A stretch of 64,000 bases of DNA from Palsa-1248 sp963737835. GTDB lineage: Bacteria > Gemmatimonadota > Gemmatimonadetes > Gemmatimonadales > Gemmatimonadaceae. Position numbers and translations under genes: made by a program. Below are positions 35,091-42,769 of this stretch, one piece after another. Location: the NCBI GenBank assembly GCA_963737835.1, contig CAVTUH010000001.1, positions 620,001 to 684,000 of the forward strand, read 5' to 3'. The first letter of the stretch is position 1. Every line of letters starts with the position of its first letter. The notes under the pieces were generated by a model, which saw nothing but the letters and a program-made list of their open reading frames with translations, did no database searches and was not told the origin of the DNA.

Positions 35091-35154
35091 GCGGCGACGC
35101 GTGCGTCGCCCCTACACTGCCCAGCGAACTGCGGGCGACACATCCGTCGCCCTA
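35091..35154. repeat. two palindrome-family copies
   Basis: GGCGACGCGTGCGTCGCC (35093-35110) with CCTAC following, and a weaker copy GGGCGACACATCCGTCGCCC at 35132-35151 with CTAC. They occupy the whole gap between zapA and rny. Confidence 0.75.
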
Positions 35155-35165
35155 CATCATCCCGC

Positions 35166-35468
35166 TCAGATCTTCGCGCTTGGGGGCGGCAGCCACCGCT
35201 GAACCTCCGAGCTCAACGAGCGTAGCGATCCAGTCAGGGTCTGCGCAGCCTGCTCGGCTTGCATCAGCTCATCCGTGATCTGAAGCGCCGCAAGAATGGC
35301 GGCCTTCCGTGGCTCGACCACGCCTCCGCCGTTGAGAACGCGGCGTATCGCCTCGTCCACATGGGCCGCGACCGCCCGGGTGTGCTCGGGGGTCGCCTCA
35401 CTGCGGATCGAGTACTCCTCGCCGACGATCGTGACTCGCACGATCTGCTTTACGTTCTTGCCCGTCAC
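35166..35468 (-). CDS. zapA: cell division protein ZapA
   Basis: A 100-residue protein: VRVTIVGEEYSIRSEATPEH, then HVDEAIRRVLNGG, then a C-terminal helix KAAILAALQITDELMQAE. This order of a small beta head and a dimerising coiled coil is the ZapA fold, which cross-links FtsZ filaments at midcell. It overlaps the preceding coiled-coil gene by 4 bases and closes the infC to pheT group. Confidence 0.85.
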   Translation of the reverse strand: MTGKNVKQIVRVTIVGEEYSIRSEATPEHTRAVAAHVDEAIRRVLNGGGVVEPRKAAILAALQITDELMQAEQAAQTLTGSLRSLSSEVQRWLPPPSAKI

Positions 35469-35776
35469 CGCTGGCTCCCCGAGCTACCTGCAGCCGATTG
35501 ATCGCATTGTTGCCGTAGGAATCTCACCCGCTCGAGCATAGCCTGGGCACGCCCGGCTGCCGCCTCCAGTCGGCCCCGCAGCGCCGCATTTTCGGCTTCG
35601 AGCGTTTCGAGTCGTTTCAAGTCTCCGAGCGATGCACCGCGCGCCTCGACGGCTCGGAGTTGTGTCTCCGCCTGTAGGGCCCGCCGTCGAAAGCTAGCCA
35701 GTTCATCGCCGAGGTGCCGCACCAGGAGCTCCAACTCTCGAAATGCGACGCCTTCAGGCCGTTCGTTGTCGGACAC
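35465..35776 (-). CDS. ZapB-like coiled-coil protein
   Basis: A 103-residue protein, nearly all helical, with heptads through LVRHLGDELASFRRRALQAE, LETLEAENAALRGRLEAA and QAMLERVRFLRQ. GTG at 35776 is used; earlier codons lie inside pheT and give unrelated sequence. The gene overlaps pheT by 23 bases and zapA by 4. Its composition and position next to zapA suggest a division accessory protein like ZapB or a similar ZapA partner, but coiled coils carry little family information. Confidence 0.6.
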   Translation of the reverse strand: MSDNERPEGVAFRELELLVRHLGDELASFRRRALQAETQLRAVEARGASLGDLKRLETLEAENAALRGRLEAAAGRAQAMLERVRFLRQQCDQSAAGSSGSQR

Positions 35777-38198
35777 CCAGTTCGCTCTCCAAGGCGCGCA
35801 ACAGCTTATCCCGTTGGGCTTCAACCTCTTTCTCGCGAAGAGTGCGCTCTGGGTGCCGGAACGTCAACCGCCACGTCACGCTCCGATAGCCCGCCGGCAC
35901 CGACGACCCACGATACTCGCTCTGGAGGTCCACGCCGGCCAGCAACTGGTTGGCCGATCGGGCCAAAACCTGCTCAACCGCTGCCGCGGTCACACCCTCC
36001 GGAACGAGCACCGTGAGATCGACGCGGACGGCCGGCTGAGTCGGAGGGGGACTGTAGCGTGGCGCTGTCGGCGCGATAGCCCTGGTGTCTGCGGTCGCCT
36101 GTGCGTGCACGCCCGGCGGTGCGACGGGCGCCGTTTCCACCACCGAGGCGACGACCTCGACCCCGAACGCGGGCGCAGCCCACGGCGGCGCATCGAGCGA
36201 CACCCGGGTCACGCGACCGATGACCGAGTCGTCGGCGCGAATGTCCCAGAGGAGATCGGGCCCCTCAGCTGGCTCGAGCACGACGCGGCCGGTCGCCCCG
36301 GATATCGCAGCGATCGCCTCCCCGAGCTCCTTCGCGTCCCACTCGTCCCACGACGGCGGACTCGGGTCGGTGAAGTGAGGCGGCCGGCGCGCACCCATGC
36401 AGAGCGCGGCGACCCGGATCTCTTCGCGCGGGCGCGGTTCGGTCGTCGGCAGGAAGACCGTGCCGACCTCGAACAGCCGCAGATCCCCTTCCATGTGCGC
36501 CAGGTTGTATTCGGCGCGACGGGCCAGCGACGGCAATACATCGCTCCTCAAGAACGCTTCCGTGTCGGCCAGGGGGTTCGTGACGCGGACGCCCCCGTCT
36601 GCCTGAGCGGCCGAGACGAAAGGCATCGGCCGGACCTCGAGAAACCCTCGACCAACGAGGAGCTCCCGGAGGCGCGCGCTCCGCGCAACGAGGGGATCGT
36701 CAGGGACGGTCCCCAATCGATACGGGCGGAGTATGTCCGGGAACGTATCGTAGCCACGGAGCCTGGCGACTTCCTCGACGAAATCGATCTCCGCCTCCGT
36801 GTCGACCCGCCAGCTGGGCGCGATGACCTCGACGCAATCATCTCGCTCTGTGGTGGAGAAGCCGACCGACTCGAGCAGCCTCGCCGATTCCGAGCTGGGT
36901 ACGGTGACACCGAGCACCTGGGCGACCCGAGCGGCCCGCACCGTGACCGGACGCGGAGGCGGGGCGGCGGGTCCGATCAGCGCAATTGGCTCGCTCACCT
37001 GAGCACCGGTCAGTGACACCATGAGCTTCACCGCCATCGGAAACACCTCGGACGGCAACGTGAGGGGCACGACTCGCTCGAAGCGGAACGACGCGTCGGT
37101 CGATACGCCAAGTGCCCGCCGCGCGGCGCGAACGCGCTTGGCGTCGAACGCGGCGAGCTCCAGTACGATGTCGGTGGTGTCCGCGGTGATTTCGCTGTCC
37201 TGTCCCCCAATGACGCCCGCGACGCCCTGCGCGCGTTCGCCGTCGGCGATCACGAGCATCGACGGGTCGAGCGTGCGTGCCACGCCGTCGAGGGTGGTCA
37301 GCCGCTCTGCAGGCCGCGCGCGGCGGACTCGGATTTCCCGACCGGCCAATCGCGCAAGGTCGAACGCGTGGGCCGGTTGTCCGTAGCCGTGCAACAGGTA
37401 GTTCGTGACATCAACGACATTGTTGACCGGGCGCTCAATGCCGACGGTCGCCAGGCGGTTGACCAGCCACGCCGGGCTCGGGCCGATCTTGACACCTCGG
37501 AAGACGACCGCGAGGTACGTCGGACAGTCCTCGGGGTCGTCGACCGCGACGCGCACATCGCCTGCGGAGGCGGAGCGATCGGTGCGCCGGAGTGTGGGCA
37601 CTGCGACCTGGTCACCACCGGGGACCGCCGGCTCGCGCAGCTGGCGTCCCGTCGCGGCAGCGATCTCGCGGGCCAGCCCCTGGTGGGAGAGCAGGTCGGG
37701 GCGATTGGGCATGACGTCCACGACGAGGCGCACATCGCCGAGTGGCAGGGCCTCGAGCAGTGGTGTCCCCGGGGCGGCATCCGTCGAGAGCGGAAGGATC
37801 CCCTCGTGGTCGGCGCCCAGTCCCAGCTCACGGGCTGAGCAAAGCATGCCGTTCGAGATCTGTCCGCGGATCTTGCGACGTTCGATCTTCACGCCATTCG
37901 GCATCGTCGTACCGACCGCTGCAAACGGGTAGCGGACGCCGGCTGCCACGTTCGGGGCGCCGCAAATCACGTCGAGGAGCTCGGGCCCGCCGGCATCCAC
38001 CTTCGTCACCCACAGGTGGTCGCTGTCCGGGTGGCGCGCCGCTTCGACGACGCGACCCACGACAATGCTCGCGAGGTCCGTGCGCATCGCCTCGACGGCG
38101 TCCACCGTGGCGACGCGGGCGGTGATCAGGTCCCGCAGCCCGTCCGCCGACAGACCGCTGTCGACGAACGCCGCCAGCCACTCGACCGAGGCGTTCAT
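35754..38198 (-). CDS. pheT: phenylalanine-tRNA ligase beta subunit
   Basis: An 814-residue protein of standard length. The tRNA-binding EMAP-like domain comes first (MRTDLASIVVGRVVEAARHPDSDHLWVTKVD). The B3/B4 editing region (PNRPDLLSHQGLAREIAA) follows, then B5 (RPVTVRAARVAQVLGVTVPSS). The C-terminal anticodon-recognition ferredoxin-like domain reads SEYRGSSVPAGYRSVTWRLTF. With PheS it forms the (alpha beta)2 enzyme that charges tRNA-Phe and hydrolyses mischarged Tyr-tRNA-Phe. It overlaps pheS by 4 bases. Confidence 0.96.
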   Translation of the reverse strand: MNASVEWLAAFVDSGLSADGLRDLITARVATVDAVEAMRTDLASIVVGRVVEAARHPDSDHLWVTKVDAGGPELLDVICGAPNVAAGVRYPFAAVGTTMPNGVKIERRKIRGQISNGMLCSARELGLGADHEGILPLSTDAAPGTPLLEALPLGDVRLVVDVMPNRPDLLSHQGLAREIAAATGRQLREPAVPGGDQVAVPTLRRTDRSASAGDVRVAVDDPEDCPTYLAVVFRGVKIGPSPAWLVNRLATVGIERPVNNVVDVTNYLLHGYGQPAHAFDLARLAGREIRVRRARPAERLTTLDGVARTLDPSMLVIADGERAQGVAGVIGGQDSEITADTTDIVLELAAFDAKRVRAARRALGVSTDASFRFERVVPLTLPSEVFPMAVKLMVSLTGAQVSEPIALIGPAAPPPRPVTVRAARVAQVLGVTVPSSESARLLESVGFSTTERDDCVEVIAPSWRVDTEAEIDFVEEVARLRGYDTFPDILRPYRLGTVPDDPLVARSARLRELLVGRGFLEVRPMPFVSAAQADGGVRVTNPLADTEAFLRSDVLPSLARRAEYNLAHMEGDLRLFEVGTVFLPTTEPRPREEIRVAALCMGARRPPHFTDPSPPSWDEWDAKELGEAIAAISGATGRVVLEPAEGPDLLWDIRADDSVIGRVTRVSLDAPPWAAPAFGVEVVASVVETAPVAPPGVHAQATADTRAIAPTAPRYSPPPTQPAVRVDLTVLVPEGVTAAAVEQVLARSANQLLAGVDLQSEYRGSSVPAGYRSVTWRLTFRHPERTLREKEVEAQRDKLLRALESELGVRQRTA

Positions 38199-39265
38199 TG
38201 GGCCAACTCGCCCAGGACGCGCACATCCGAGTCATACAGCACGCGGATGTCCGGAATGTCATAGCGCTGCTGCGCGACGCGGGCCGGCCCCATGCCAAAC
38301 GCCCACCCCGTGTAGCGCTCCGCATCGAGCCCGGACGCCTCGATCACCGCCGGATGCACCATCCCACAGCCCATGATCTCGTACCAGCCGGTGAACTTGC
38401 AGGTGCGACAGCCGGCGCCATGACAGATCTGGCACTCGACGTCCATCTCCGCCGACGGCTCGGTGAAGGGGAAATAGCTCGGCCGGAAGCGGGTCACGGC
38501 AGCGCCGAAGAACCGTCGCGCAAAATGGGATAGCGTCGCCTTGAGATCGACGAAGCTCACGCCCTCGTCGACCGCCAGTCCTTCGATCTGGGCAAACATC
38601 GGTGCGTGCGAGGCGTCGAAGAAGTCGCGGCGGTACACGTTGCCGGGCACGAGGACCCGGACCGGGGGCTGGTAGCGCTGCAGTGTCCGGATCTGCACCG
38701 GTGATGTATGGGTGCGGAGCAGCGTGCCGCTCTCGAGGTACAACGTGTCGTGCATGTCGAGCGCCGGGTGATCGCTCGGGAAGTTGAGTGCCGTGAAGTT
38801 GTACCACTCGGACTCGGCCTCGGGGCCGAGGGCGATCCTGAAGCCGATCTCGCGGAAGATGTCAGCGATCTCGTCGATGACGAGCGTGACGGGGTGCCGC
38901 CCGCCTGTCCAGACGCGGCGACCCGGCATCGTGAGGTCTTGGGTCGGATGCGTGGCAGCCCGCGACGCGAGCGCGGCTCGCCGCTCCTCGAGCAAGCCTT
39001 CGATGACCGCCTTGGTCTCGTTCGCGGCCTTCCCCGCTTCGCGGCGATTGTCGGGCGCGAGCGTGGGCAATGACTCCATGAGCTGCTTCAAGCGACCATT
39101 GGTCCGTCCGAGGAAGTAGACCCGCTCCGCTTCCAGTTCGGACAGGCCCGCGGCAACGGGAATGCGACCCGTCGCCTCCACGCGAAGCTCCGAGACAGCG
39201 CGCAGAAATTCCTCAGCTGACACGTGGTGTTCCTCGTGCTCCACCTGAGCGCCTGTACCAGTCAT
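38195..39265 (-). CDS. pheS: phenylalanine-tRNA ligase alpha subunit
   Basis: A 356-residue class II synthetase subunit. An N-terminal coiled coil (about 30-90) is followed by motif 1 (HPVTLVIDEIADIFREIGF), motif 2 (NVYRRDFFDASHAPMFAQIEG) and motif 3 (YTGWAFGMGPARVAQQRYDI). A four-cysteine cluster, CQICHGAGCRTC, near residue 290 is also present; it is seen in many bacterial PheS and probably binds zinc. ATG 39265 is chosen because GGTGGAG lies 8 bases upstream; TTG at 39280 is the alternative. A terminator separates it from rplT. Confidence 0.95.
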   Translation of the reverse strand: MTGTGAQVEHEEHHVSAEEFLRAVSELRVEATGRIPVAAGLSELEAERVYFLGRTNGRLKQLMESLPTLAPDNRREAGKAANETKAVIEGLLEERRAALASRAATHPTQDLTMPGRRVWTGGRHPVTLVIDEIADIFREIGFRIALGPEAESEWYNFTALNFPSDHPALDMHDTLYLESGTLLRTHTSPVQIRTLQRYQPPVRVLVPGNVYRRDFFDASHAPMFAQIEGLAVDEGVSFVDLKATLSHFARRFFGAAVTRFRPSYFPFTEPSAEMDVECQICHGAGCRTCKFTGWYEIMGCGMVHPAVIEASGLDAERYTGWAFGMGPARVAQQRYDIPDIRVLYDSDVRVLGELAQ

Positions 39266-39368
39266 TCTTTGCTCCACCAATGCTCATGTCGTCCCAGTGT
39301 GTTGCCGTGGTCTCCTTTCCCCTTTCTGTACCTTTCCTCTCTCCGACGTTTTAGCGCCCGCCGGGCGC

Positions 39369-39414
39369 AAAAACGACGGTGCGGCAGCCGCGATCCCGTC
39401 GCGCTGCCGCCACC
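39369..39414 (-). terminator. intrinsic terminator between rplT and pheS
   Basis: On the minus strand GGTGGCGGCAGC (39403-39414) pairs with GCTGCCGCACC (39378-39388) with one bulge, followed by GTCGTTTTTG. It starts 25 bases after the rplT stop. It may end the infC-rplT transcript or attenuate pheST; no phenylalanine-rich leader peptide is visible. Confidence 0.78.
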
Positions 39415-39438
39415 GTGTGCCAGCGATGAAGCCGAGGA

Positions 39439-39801
39439 CTATGCGGCGGTCAGCGCGTCGCGTGCGCGATCGGCCAGCGCGGTAAACGCTTGCGGGTCGC
39501 GGACGGCGAGGTCCGCGAGCACCTTCCGATCCACTTCAATGCCCGCCTTTTTCAGCCCGTTCATGAACACGCTGTACGTCATCGCGTTCTGATGAGCGGC
39601 GGCGTTGATGCGTGTGATCCATAGTCTGCGGAAGTCCCGCTTCTTGTTCTTCCGATCACGGTACGCATAGCGCCAGCCCCGCTCCACCGTTTCCTTGGCG
39701 GGCCCCCAGAGCTTCGACCGGCCGCCGAATGCGCCACGGGCGGCTTTCATCACCTGATTCTTGCGCCTGAGGCGCACGACGTTCGACTTGACGCGTGGCA
39801 T
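39439..39801 (-). CDS. rplT: 50S ribosomal protein L20
   Basis: A 120-residue, strongly basic protein: MPRVKSNVVRLRRKNQVMKA, AYRDRKNKKRDFRRLWITRI, NAAAHQNAMTYSVFMNGLKK. This is typical L20, needed early in large-subunit assembly. In many bacteria L20 represses its own operon by binding the leader. It follows rpmI by 8 bases. Confidence 0.97.
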   Translation of the reverse strand: MPRVKSNVVRLRRKNQVMKAARGAFGGRSKLWGPAKETVERGWRYAYRDRKNKKRDFRRLWITRINAAAHQNAMTYSVFMNGLKKAGIEVDRKVLADLAVRDPQAFTALADRARDALTAA

Positions 39802-39809
39802 CGCTCCTC

Positions 39810-40007
39810 CTACGCCTGGATCAGGCGCTTCAGGTTCCGAGCCTCACCTGGCGTCTTCACGATCGCGGGGCGACGGAGGTTTCGTTTCCGCTTTGGCGAC
39901 TTCTTCGTGAGGATGTGGCTCTTGAACGCCTTCAGTCGCCGCACTTTCCCCGTGCCAGTGACGCTGAAGCGTTTCGCCGCACCTTTGTGTGTCTTCATCT
40001 TCGGCAT
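39810..40007 (-). CDS. rpmI: 50S ribosomal protein L35
   Basis: A 65-residue basic protein with MPKMKTHKGAAKRFSVTGTG and LTKKSPKRKRNLRRPAIV, the L35 pattern. It lies between infC and rplT in the universal infC-rpmI-rplT order. The 146-base gap to infC carries one copy of the palindromic repeat. Confidence 0.97.
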   Translation of the reverse strand: MPKMKTHKGAAKRFSVTGTGKVRRLKAFKSHILTKKSPKRKRNLRRPAIVKTPGEARNLKRLIQA

Positions 40008-40029
40008 GCGCTACCCTGGTTAACATCAC

Positions 40030-40060
40030 GGGCGACGCATTGCGTCGCCCCTACCCGCCG
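40030..40060. repeat. palindrome-family copy inside the infC operon
   Basis: GGCGACGCATTGCGTCGCC (40031-40049), followed by CCTACCCGCCG to 40060. To the right, GTTGTCGTTCCCT (40094-40106) is the outer arm word seen around the 25253 copy. It sits between infC and rpmI and would form a hairpin in the operon mRNA. Confidence 0.8.
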
Positions 40061-40153
40061 ACCCCATAGGTCGCCCGGACGGTACTGTTCGTTGTCGTTC
40101 CCTAACCCTCTAATGCCTGATCGCAAACCCCTGCGGTTCCGTGCTGGACGCTG

Positions 40154-40669
40154 TCATCGCGGCGTCAGAATCATGATCATCGACTTGCCTTCCAACTTCG
40201 CGTCGCTCTCGACCTTTGCGACATCGGCCAGCGCCGCCGCGACGCGATCCACGACCTCACGCCCCAGCTCCGGGTGCGCGATCTGTCGACCGCGGAACAT
40301 CATGGTGACCTTCACTTTGTTGCCATCCTGCAAGAACTCCCGGGCGTGGCGCGTCTTGGTGTCGAAATCGTGGTCCTCGATGCCCGGCCGGTACTTCACT
40401 TCCTTCAGGTGAATGACGTGCTGCTTCTTCTTTGCCTGCCGCGCCATCTTGGCCTGCTCGAATTTGAACTTCCCGTAGTCCATGATGCGAACCACAGGGG
40501 GTCGCGCCGTCGGTGCGACTTCCACGAGGTCGAGGCCTTGGTCCTGTGCCGCAGCCAGTGCGGCATCGACGTCCATGATGCCCATCTGGCTACCGTCGGC
40601 AGCGATCACCCGGAGTGGGCTGATCCGAATCTGCCGATTGACGCGAACTCGCTTGGTGTTGTCCTGGAT
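40154..40669 (-). CDS. infC: translation initiation factor IF-3
   Basis: About 171 residues: the N-domain with VRVNRQIRISPLRVI and DLVEVAPTARPPVVRIMDYG, the linker FEQAKMARQAKKKQHVIHLK, and the C-domain with HDFDTKTRHAREFLQDGNKV. IF-3 keeps the 30S subunit free and checks start codons. The best start is the ATC at 40667-40669, 8 bases after a GGAGG, since the ATG at 40723 has no such site and adds 18 atypical residues. A rare ATC/ATT-type start is the known basis of IF-3 autoregulation. Confidence 0.93.
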   Translation of the reverse strand: MQDNTKRVRVNRQIRISPLRVIAADGSQMGIMDVDAALAAAQDQGLDLVEVAPTARPPVVRIMDYGKFKFEQAKMARQAKKKQHVIHLKEVKYRPGIEDHDFDTKTRHAREFLQDGNKVKVTMMFRGRQIAHPELGREVVDRVAAALADVAKVESDAKLEGKSMIMILTPR

Positions 40670-40682
40670 AACGCCTGCCTCC
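40667..40682 (-). promoter_or_regulatory. ribosome binding site and ATC start of infC
   Basis: GGAGG (complement of 40678-40682), an 8-base spacer, then ATC (complement of 40667-40669) followed by CAGGACAACACC. Use of a non-AUG start here is expected to make infC translation sensitive to IF-3 level. Confidence 0.65.
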
Positions 40683-40719
40683 ACGGTGTGAAAACGTCGA
40701 CTCGCCCGGCCCGCCACAG

Positions 40720-40757
40720 TCACAACAAAAACGCGCGGCCCTCAAAGGAGTCCGCGC
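40720..40757 (-). terminator. leader terminator/attenuator upstream of infC
   Basis: On the minus strand GCGCGG (40752-40757) pairs with CCGCGC (40733-40738). Inside, CTC pairs with GAG around a small loop, and GTTTTTGTTGTG follows. It lies about 50 bases before the infC start and 120 bases after a candidate promoter, so it would end transcription within the leader unless prevented. Upstream read-through from the metallo-beta-lactamase gene would also stop here. Confidence 0.68.
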
Positions 40758-40880
40758 CTACCGCCGTCGCTCGCTGCGCGTCGGCGTCGTCGTGACTCCT
40801 GCAGCGCGCCTGCACACAAATGTCGCACGGCGGCCAGAGGGTGAGCCCAAGCGGGGCTACTTACTATGTTGTCGGGTCGG

Positions 40881-40909
40881 AACTTAGGGGCGATGGGGGG
40901 TGGAGTCAA
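40881..40909 (-). promoter_or_regulatory. candidate promoter of the infC operon
   Basis: On the minus strand TTGACT (complement of 40904-40909), a 17-base spacer, TAAGTT (complement of 40881-40886). The -10 is weak (3 of 6). The resulting leader would be about 200 bases and include the attenuator. Confidence 0.4.
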
Positions 40910-41001
40910 GGTGCCCGGAGAAGGGGGCGGAAGCTGGGCAGAAGCCGGGTGACGCTTACAGGTGACGGGTTTCGGGGCAACGGCAACGACGGCCTGCTAT
41001 T

Positions 41002-41042
41002 CGGCGGGTAGGGGCGACGCAATGCGTCGCCCCTACCCGCCG
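41002..41042. repeat. 41-base palindrome
   Basis: An exact copy of the palindrome at 25253-25293, including the left flank TGCTATT. It lies 37 bases beyond the 3' end of the metallo-beta-lactamase gene. Together with the leader features it fills the 350-base gap to infC. Confidence 0.9.
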
Positions 41043-41079
41043 TTGTCAGGTGTCGTGCGTTTCGCTCACCCGGGTGTTC

Positions 41080-41955
41080 TCACGTTTGTTCACCCGTCAC
41101 CTGGAACTGCCCGTCGCGCAGCCTCCCAGATATCACCTCCGGGTCATGCACGAACAGCAGCAACCAGTCCTCGGCCTGGGCCCGCGCCAGCACCCGGCGT
41201 TTGGTCTCGAGCGTCACCAGGGGCTCGACGTCGTAGCCCATGATCCAGGGGAGCGGGAGATGGGTGGTCGTCGGAACCAGGTCCGCAAGAATGCAGGCGC
41301 GGACTCCGCCGGACTCGAGCAGGACACTTTGATGGTGCGGCGTGTGGCCCGGCGTGGGCAAAAGCCGGACGCCCGGAACCAGCTCTCGCTCGCCCTCGAT
41401 CAGCTCGAAGGCGCCGGCCTCGCGGACCGGCACAAAGTTGTGGGCGAAGTAGCTGCCGGCCGTGCGCTCGTTGGTGTGCGTCGCGTAGTGATACTCCCCG
41501 GACTGCACGACGTGTCGTGCCTTGGGGAAGGTGAGGCGAATGGCGCCATCGCGATCCCGGTACGTGTTGCCGCCGGCGTGGTCGAAGTGGAGATGGGTGT
41601 TGATGACGATCGCCACGTCCTCGGGGCGGAATCCGGCCGCGTGCAAGCCATCTTCCAGCGCCGTGCGGTGGTCGGCGCCGGAGTTTTCCACGCCGTAGAT
41701 GTCCTGAAACTTCGCGCTCTCCTTGTTACCCAACCCGGTCTCCACGAGGACGAGGCCGACGTCGTGCTCGATCAGGAACGACCGCATCCCGAGGAAGATC
41801 CGGTTGCGCTCGTCCGCAGCGGCGCGGCGCTCCCACAATGGCTTGGGGACGATGCCGAACATCGCGCCCCCGTCCAATCGCAGGCTTCCGGAGCGGATCG
41901 CGTGCACGGTCAAGCGGCCGATCTGGCGTCGCTCGTACGAGGCCGTCGCCGTCAC
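41080..41955 (-). CDS. metallo-beta-lactamase-fold hydrolase
   Basis: A 291-residue protein of the glyoxalase II/metallo-beta-lactamase superfamily. The dizinc motif THLHFDHAGG near residue 125, a later histidine in LLPTPGHTPHHQS, the aspartate in CILADLVP and a last histidine in LLLFVHDPEV are all present. The substrate is unknown; the size and SGEYHYATHTNERT region are like quorum-lactonase or general thioesterase branches. GTG at 41955 overlaps the exonuclease stop by 4 bases (GTGA), so an upstream extension with no similarity is left out. Confidence 0.85.
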   Translation of the reverse strand: MTATASYERRQIGRLTVHAIRSGSLRLDGGAMFGIVPKPLWERRAAADERNRIFLGMRSFLIEHDVGLVLVETGLGNKESAKFQDIYGVENSGADHRTALEDGLHAAGFRPEDVAIVINTHLHFDHAGGNTYRDRDGAIRLTFPKARHVVQSGEYHYATHTNERTAGSYFAHNFVPVREAGAFELIEGERELVPGVRLLPTPGHTPHHQSVLLESGGVRACILADLVPTTTHLPLPWIMGYDVEPLVTLETKRRVLARAQAEDWLLLFVHDPEVISGRLRDGQFQVTGEQT

Positions 41956-42644
41956 GCTCCGAGCTCCCACAGCCCGCTCTGCGGCAGCGCCGACGGCCTT
42001 CGCCGTTTGCGCCCGCGCGGCCGCCCAGGCGTCACCAGGCGCACGACGTCGCCCCACGTATCCAGCCCGCACGTGCCGGCGTCGTCGAGCAGCCGGATGA
42101 AACACAGCGCCGTGGCCATCGCGTCACCCATGGCCCGGTGGCGGTCGGTGATGCGCACGCCGTAGTGGTGCGCCAGATGGTCGAGCGACCGGCGGCGCAG
42201 GTGCGGCACGAGGCGACGCGCCAAGCGGACGGTGCAGAGCACGCGATCTCCGGTCCAGTAATGCCCGGCGCGCTGGACCTCCATCTCGACGAACCGGCGA
42301 TCGAACGCCGCGTTGTGGGCGACGAACACGTGCCCGCGCAGAAACTCCGCGACGCGGGGCGCAATCGCGCCAAAGGGCGGCTTGTCGCGCACCATGGACG
42401 GCGTGATATGGGTCAAGCGCGTAATGAACGCCGGGATGGGCCGCTCGGGATTCACAAGCGTCTCGAAGGTGTCGGCGACTCGACCTCCGCGGACAATCAC
42501 AGCGGCGATCTCCGTGACGCGATGCCCAGTCCAGGGAGAACCACCAGTCGTCTCGACATCGACCACCGCGTAGGACAGCGTGGTGAGACGCTGACTCGTC
42601 AGCAACGGCGGCATCGCATCTGGGCCCAGCAGCGGTAGTGTCAC
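41952..42644 (-). CDS. DnaQ-like DEDDh 3'-5' exonuclease
   Basis: A 230-residue protein with all exonuclease motifs: VVDVETTGG (Exo I, Asp and Glu), VFVAHNAAFDRRF (Exo II, Asp), and HRAMGDAMATA (Exo III, His and Asp). It resembles the proofreading epsilon family and stand-alone DnaQ-like nucleases; a polymerase partner is not indicated here. GTG 42644 is the assumed start; ATG 42614 would drop 10 residues. It is divergent from rex by about 125 bases and coupled to the metallo-beta-lactamase gene. Confidence 0.88.
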   Translation of the reverse strand: MTLPLLGPDAMPPLLTSQRLTTLSYAVVDVETTGGSPWTGHRVTEIAAVIVRGGRVADTFETLVNPERPIPAFITRLTHITPSMVRDKPPFGAIAPRVAEFLRGHVFVAHNAAFDRRFVEMEVQRAGHYWTGDRVLCTVRLARRLVPHLRRRSLDHLAHHYGVRITDRHRAMGDAMATALCFIRLLDDAGTCGLDTWGDVVRLVTPGRPRGRKRRRPSALPQSGLWELGA

Positions 42645-42769
42645 CCAGCGCGCGCCGCCAATGGCCGCGACACGGTGCCCGAGTTAAGAAGCAATGATAT
42701 CTCGCAAAAGGCGTGGACTGGCACGCAGCAACTTAATTAATTCTACGCCGTGATTCCCTTCCCTGCGCC

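Noticed and set aside
35048..35165. Possible 6S RNA after zapA, as in some bacteria
   Set aside because: The gap is only 118 bases and is made of palindromic repeat copies; no 6S-like long open-bubble hairpin is visible.
39354..39368. Second hairpin GCGCCCG-C-CGGGCGC next to the rplT terminator, considered as a plus-strand terminator
   Set aside because: Followed by AAAAA rather than T on the plus strand and by TAAAAC on the minus strand; no plus-strand gene leads to it.
42645..42769. Rex operator upstream of rex
   Set aside because: Only TTAATTAA (42733-42740) is palindromic; it does not match the TTGTGA-N6-TCACAA pattern.
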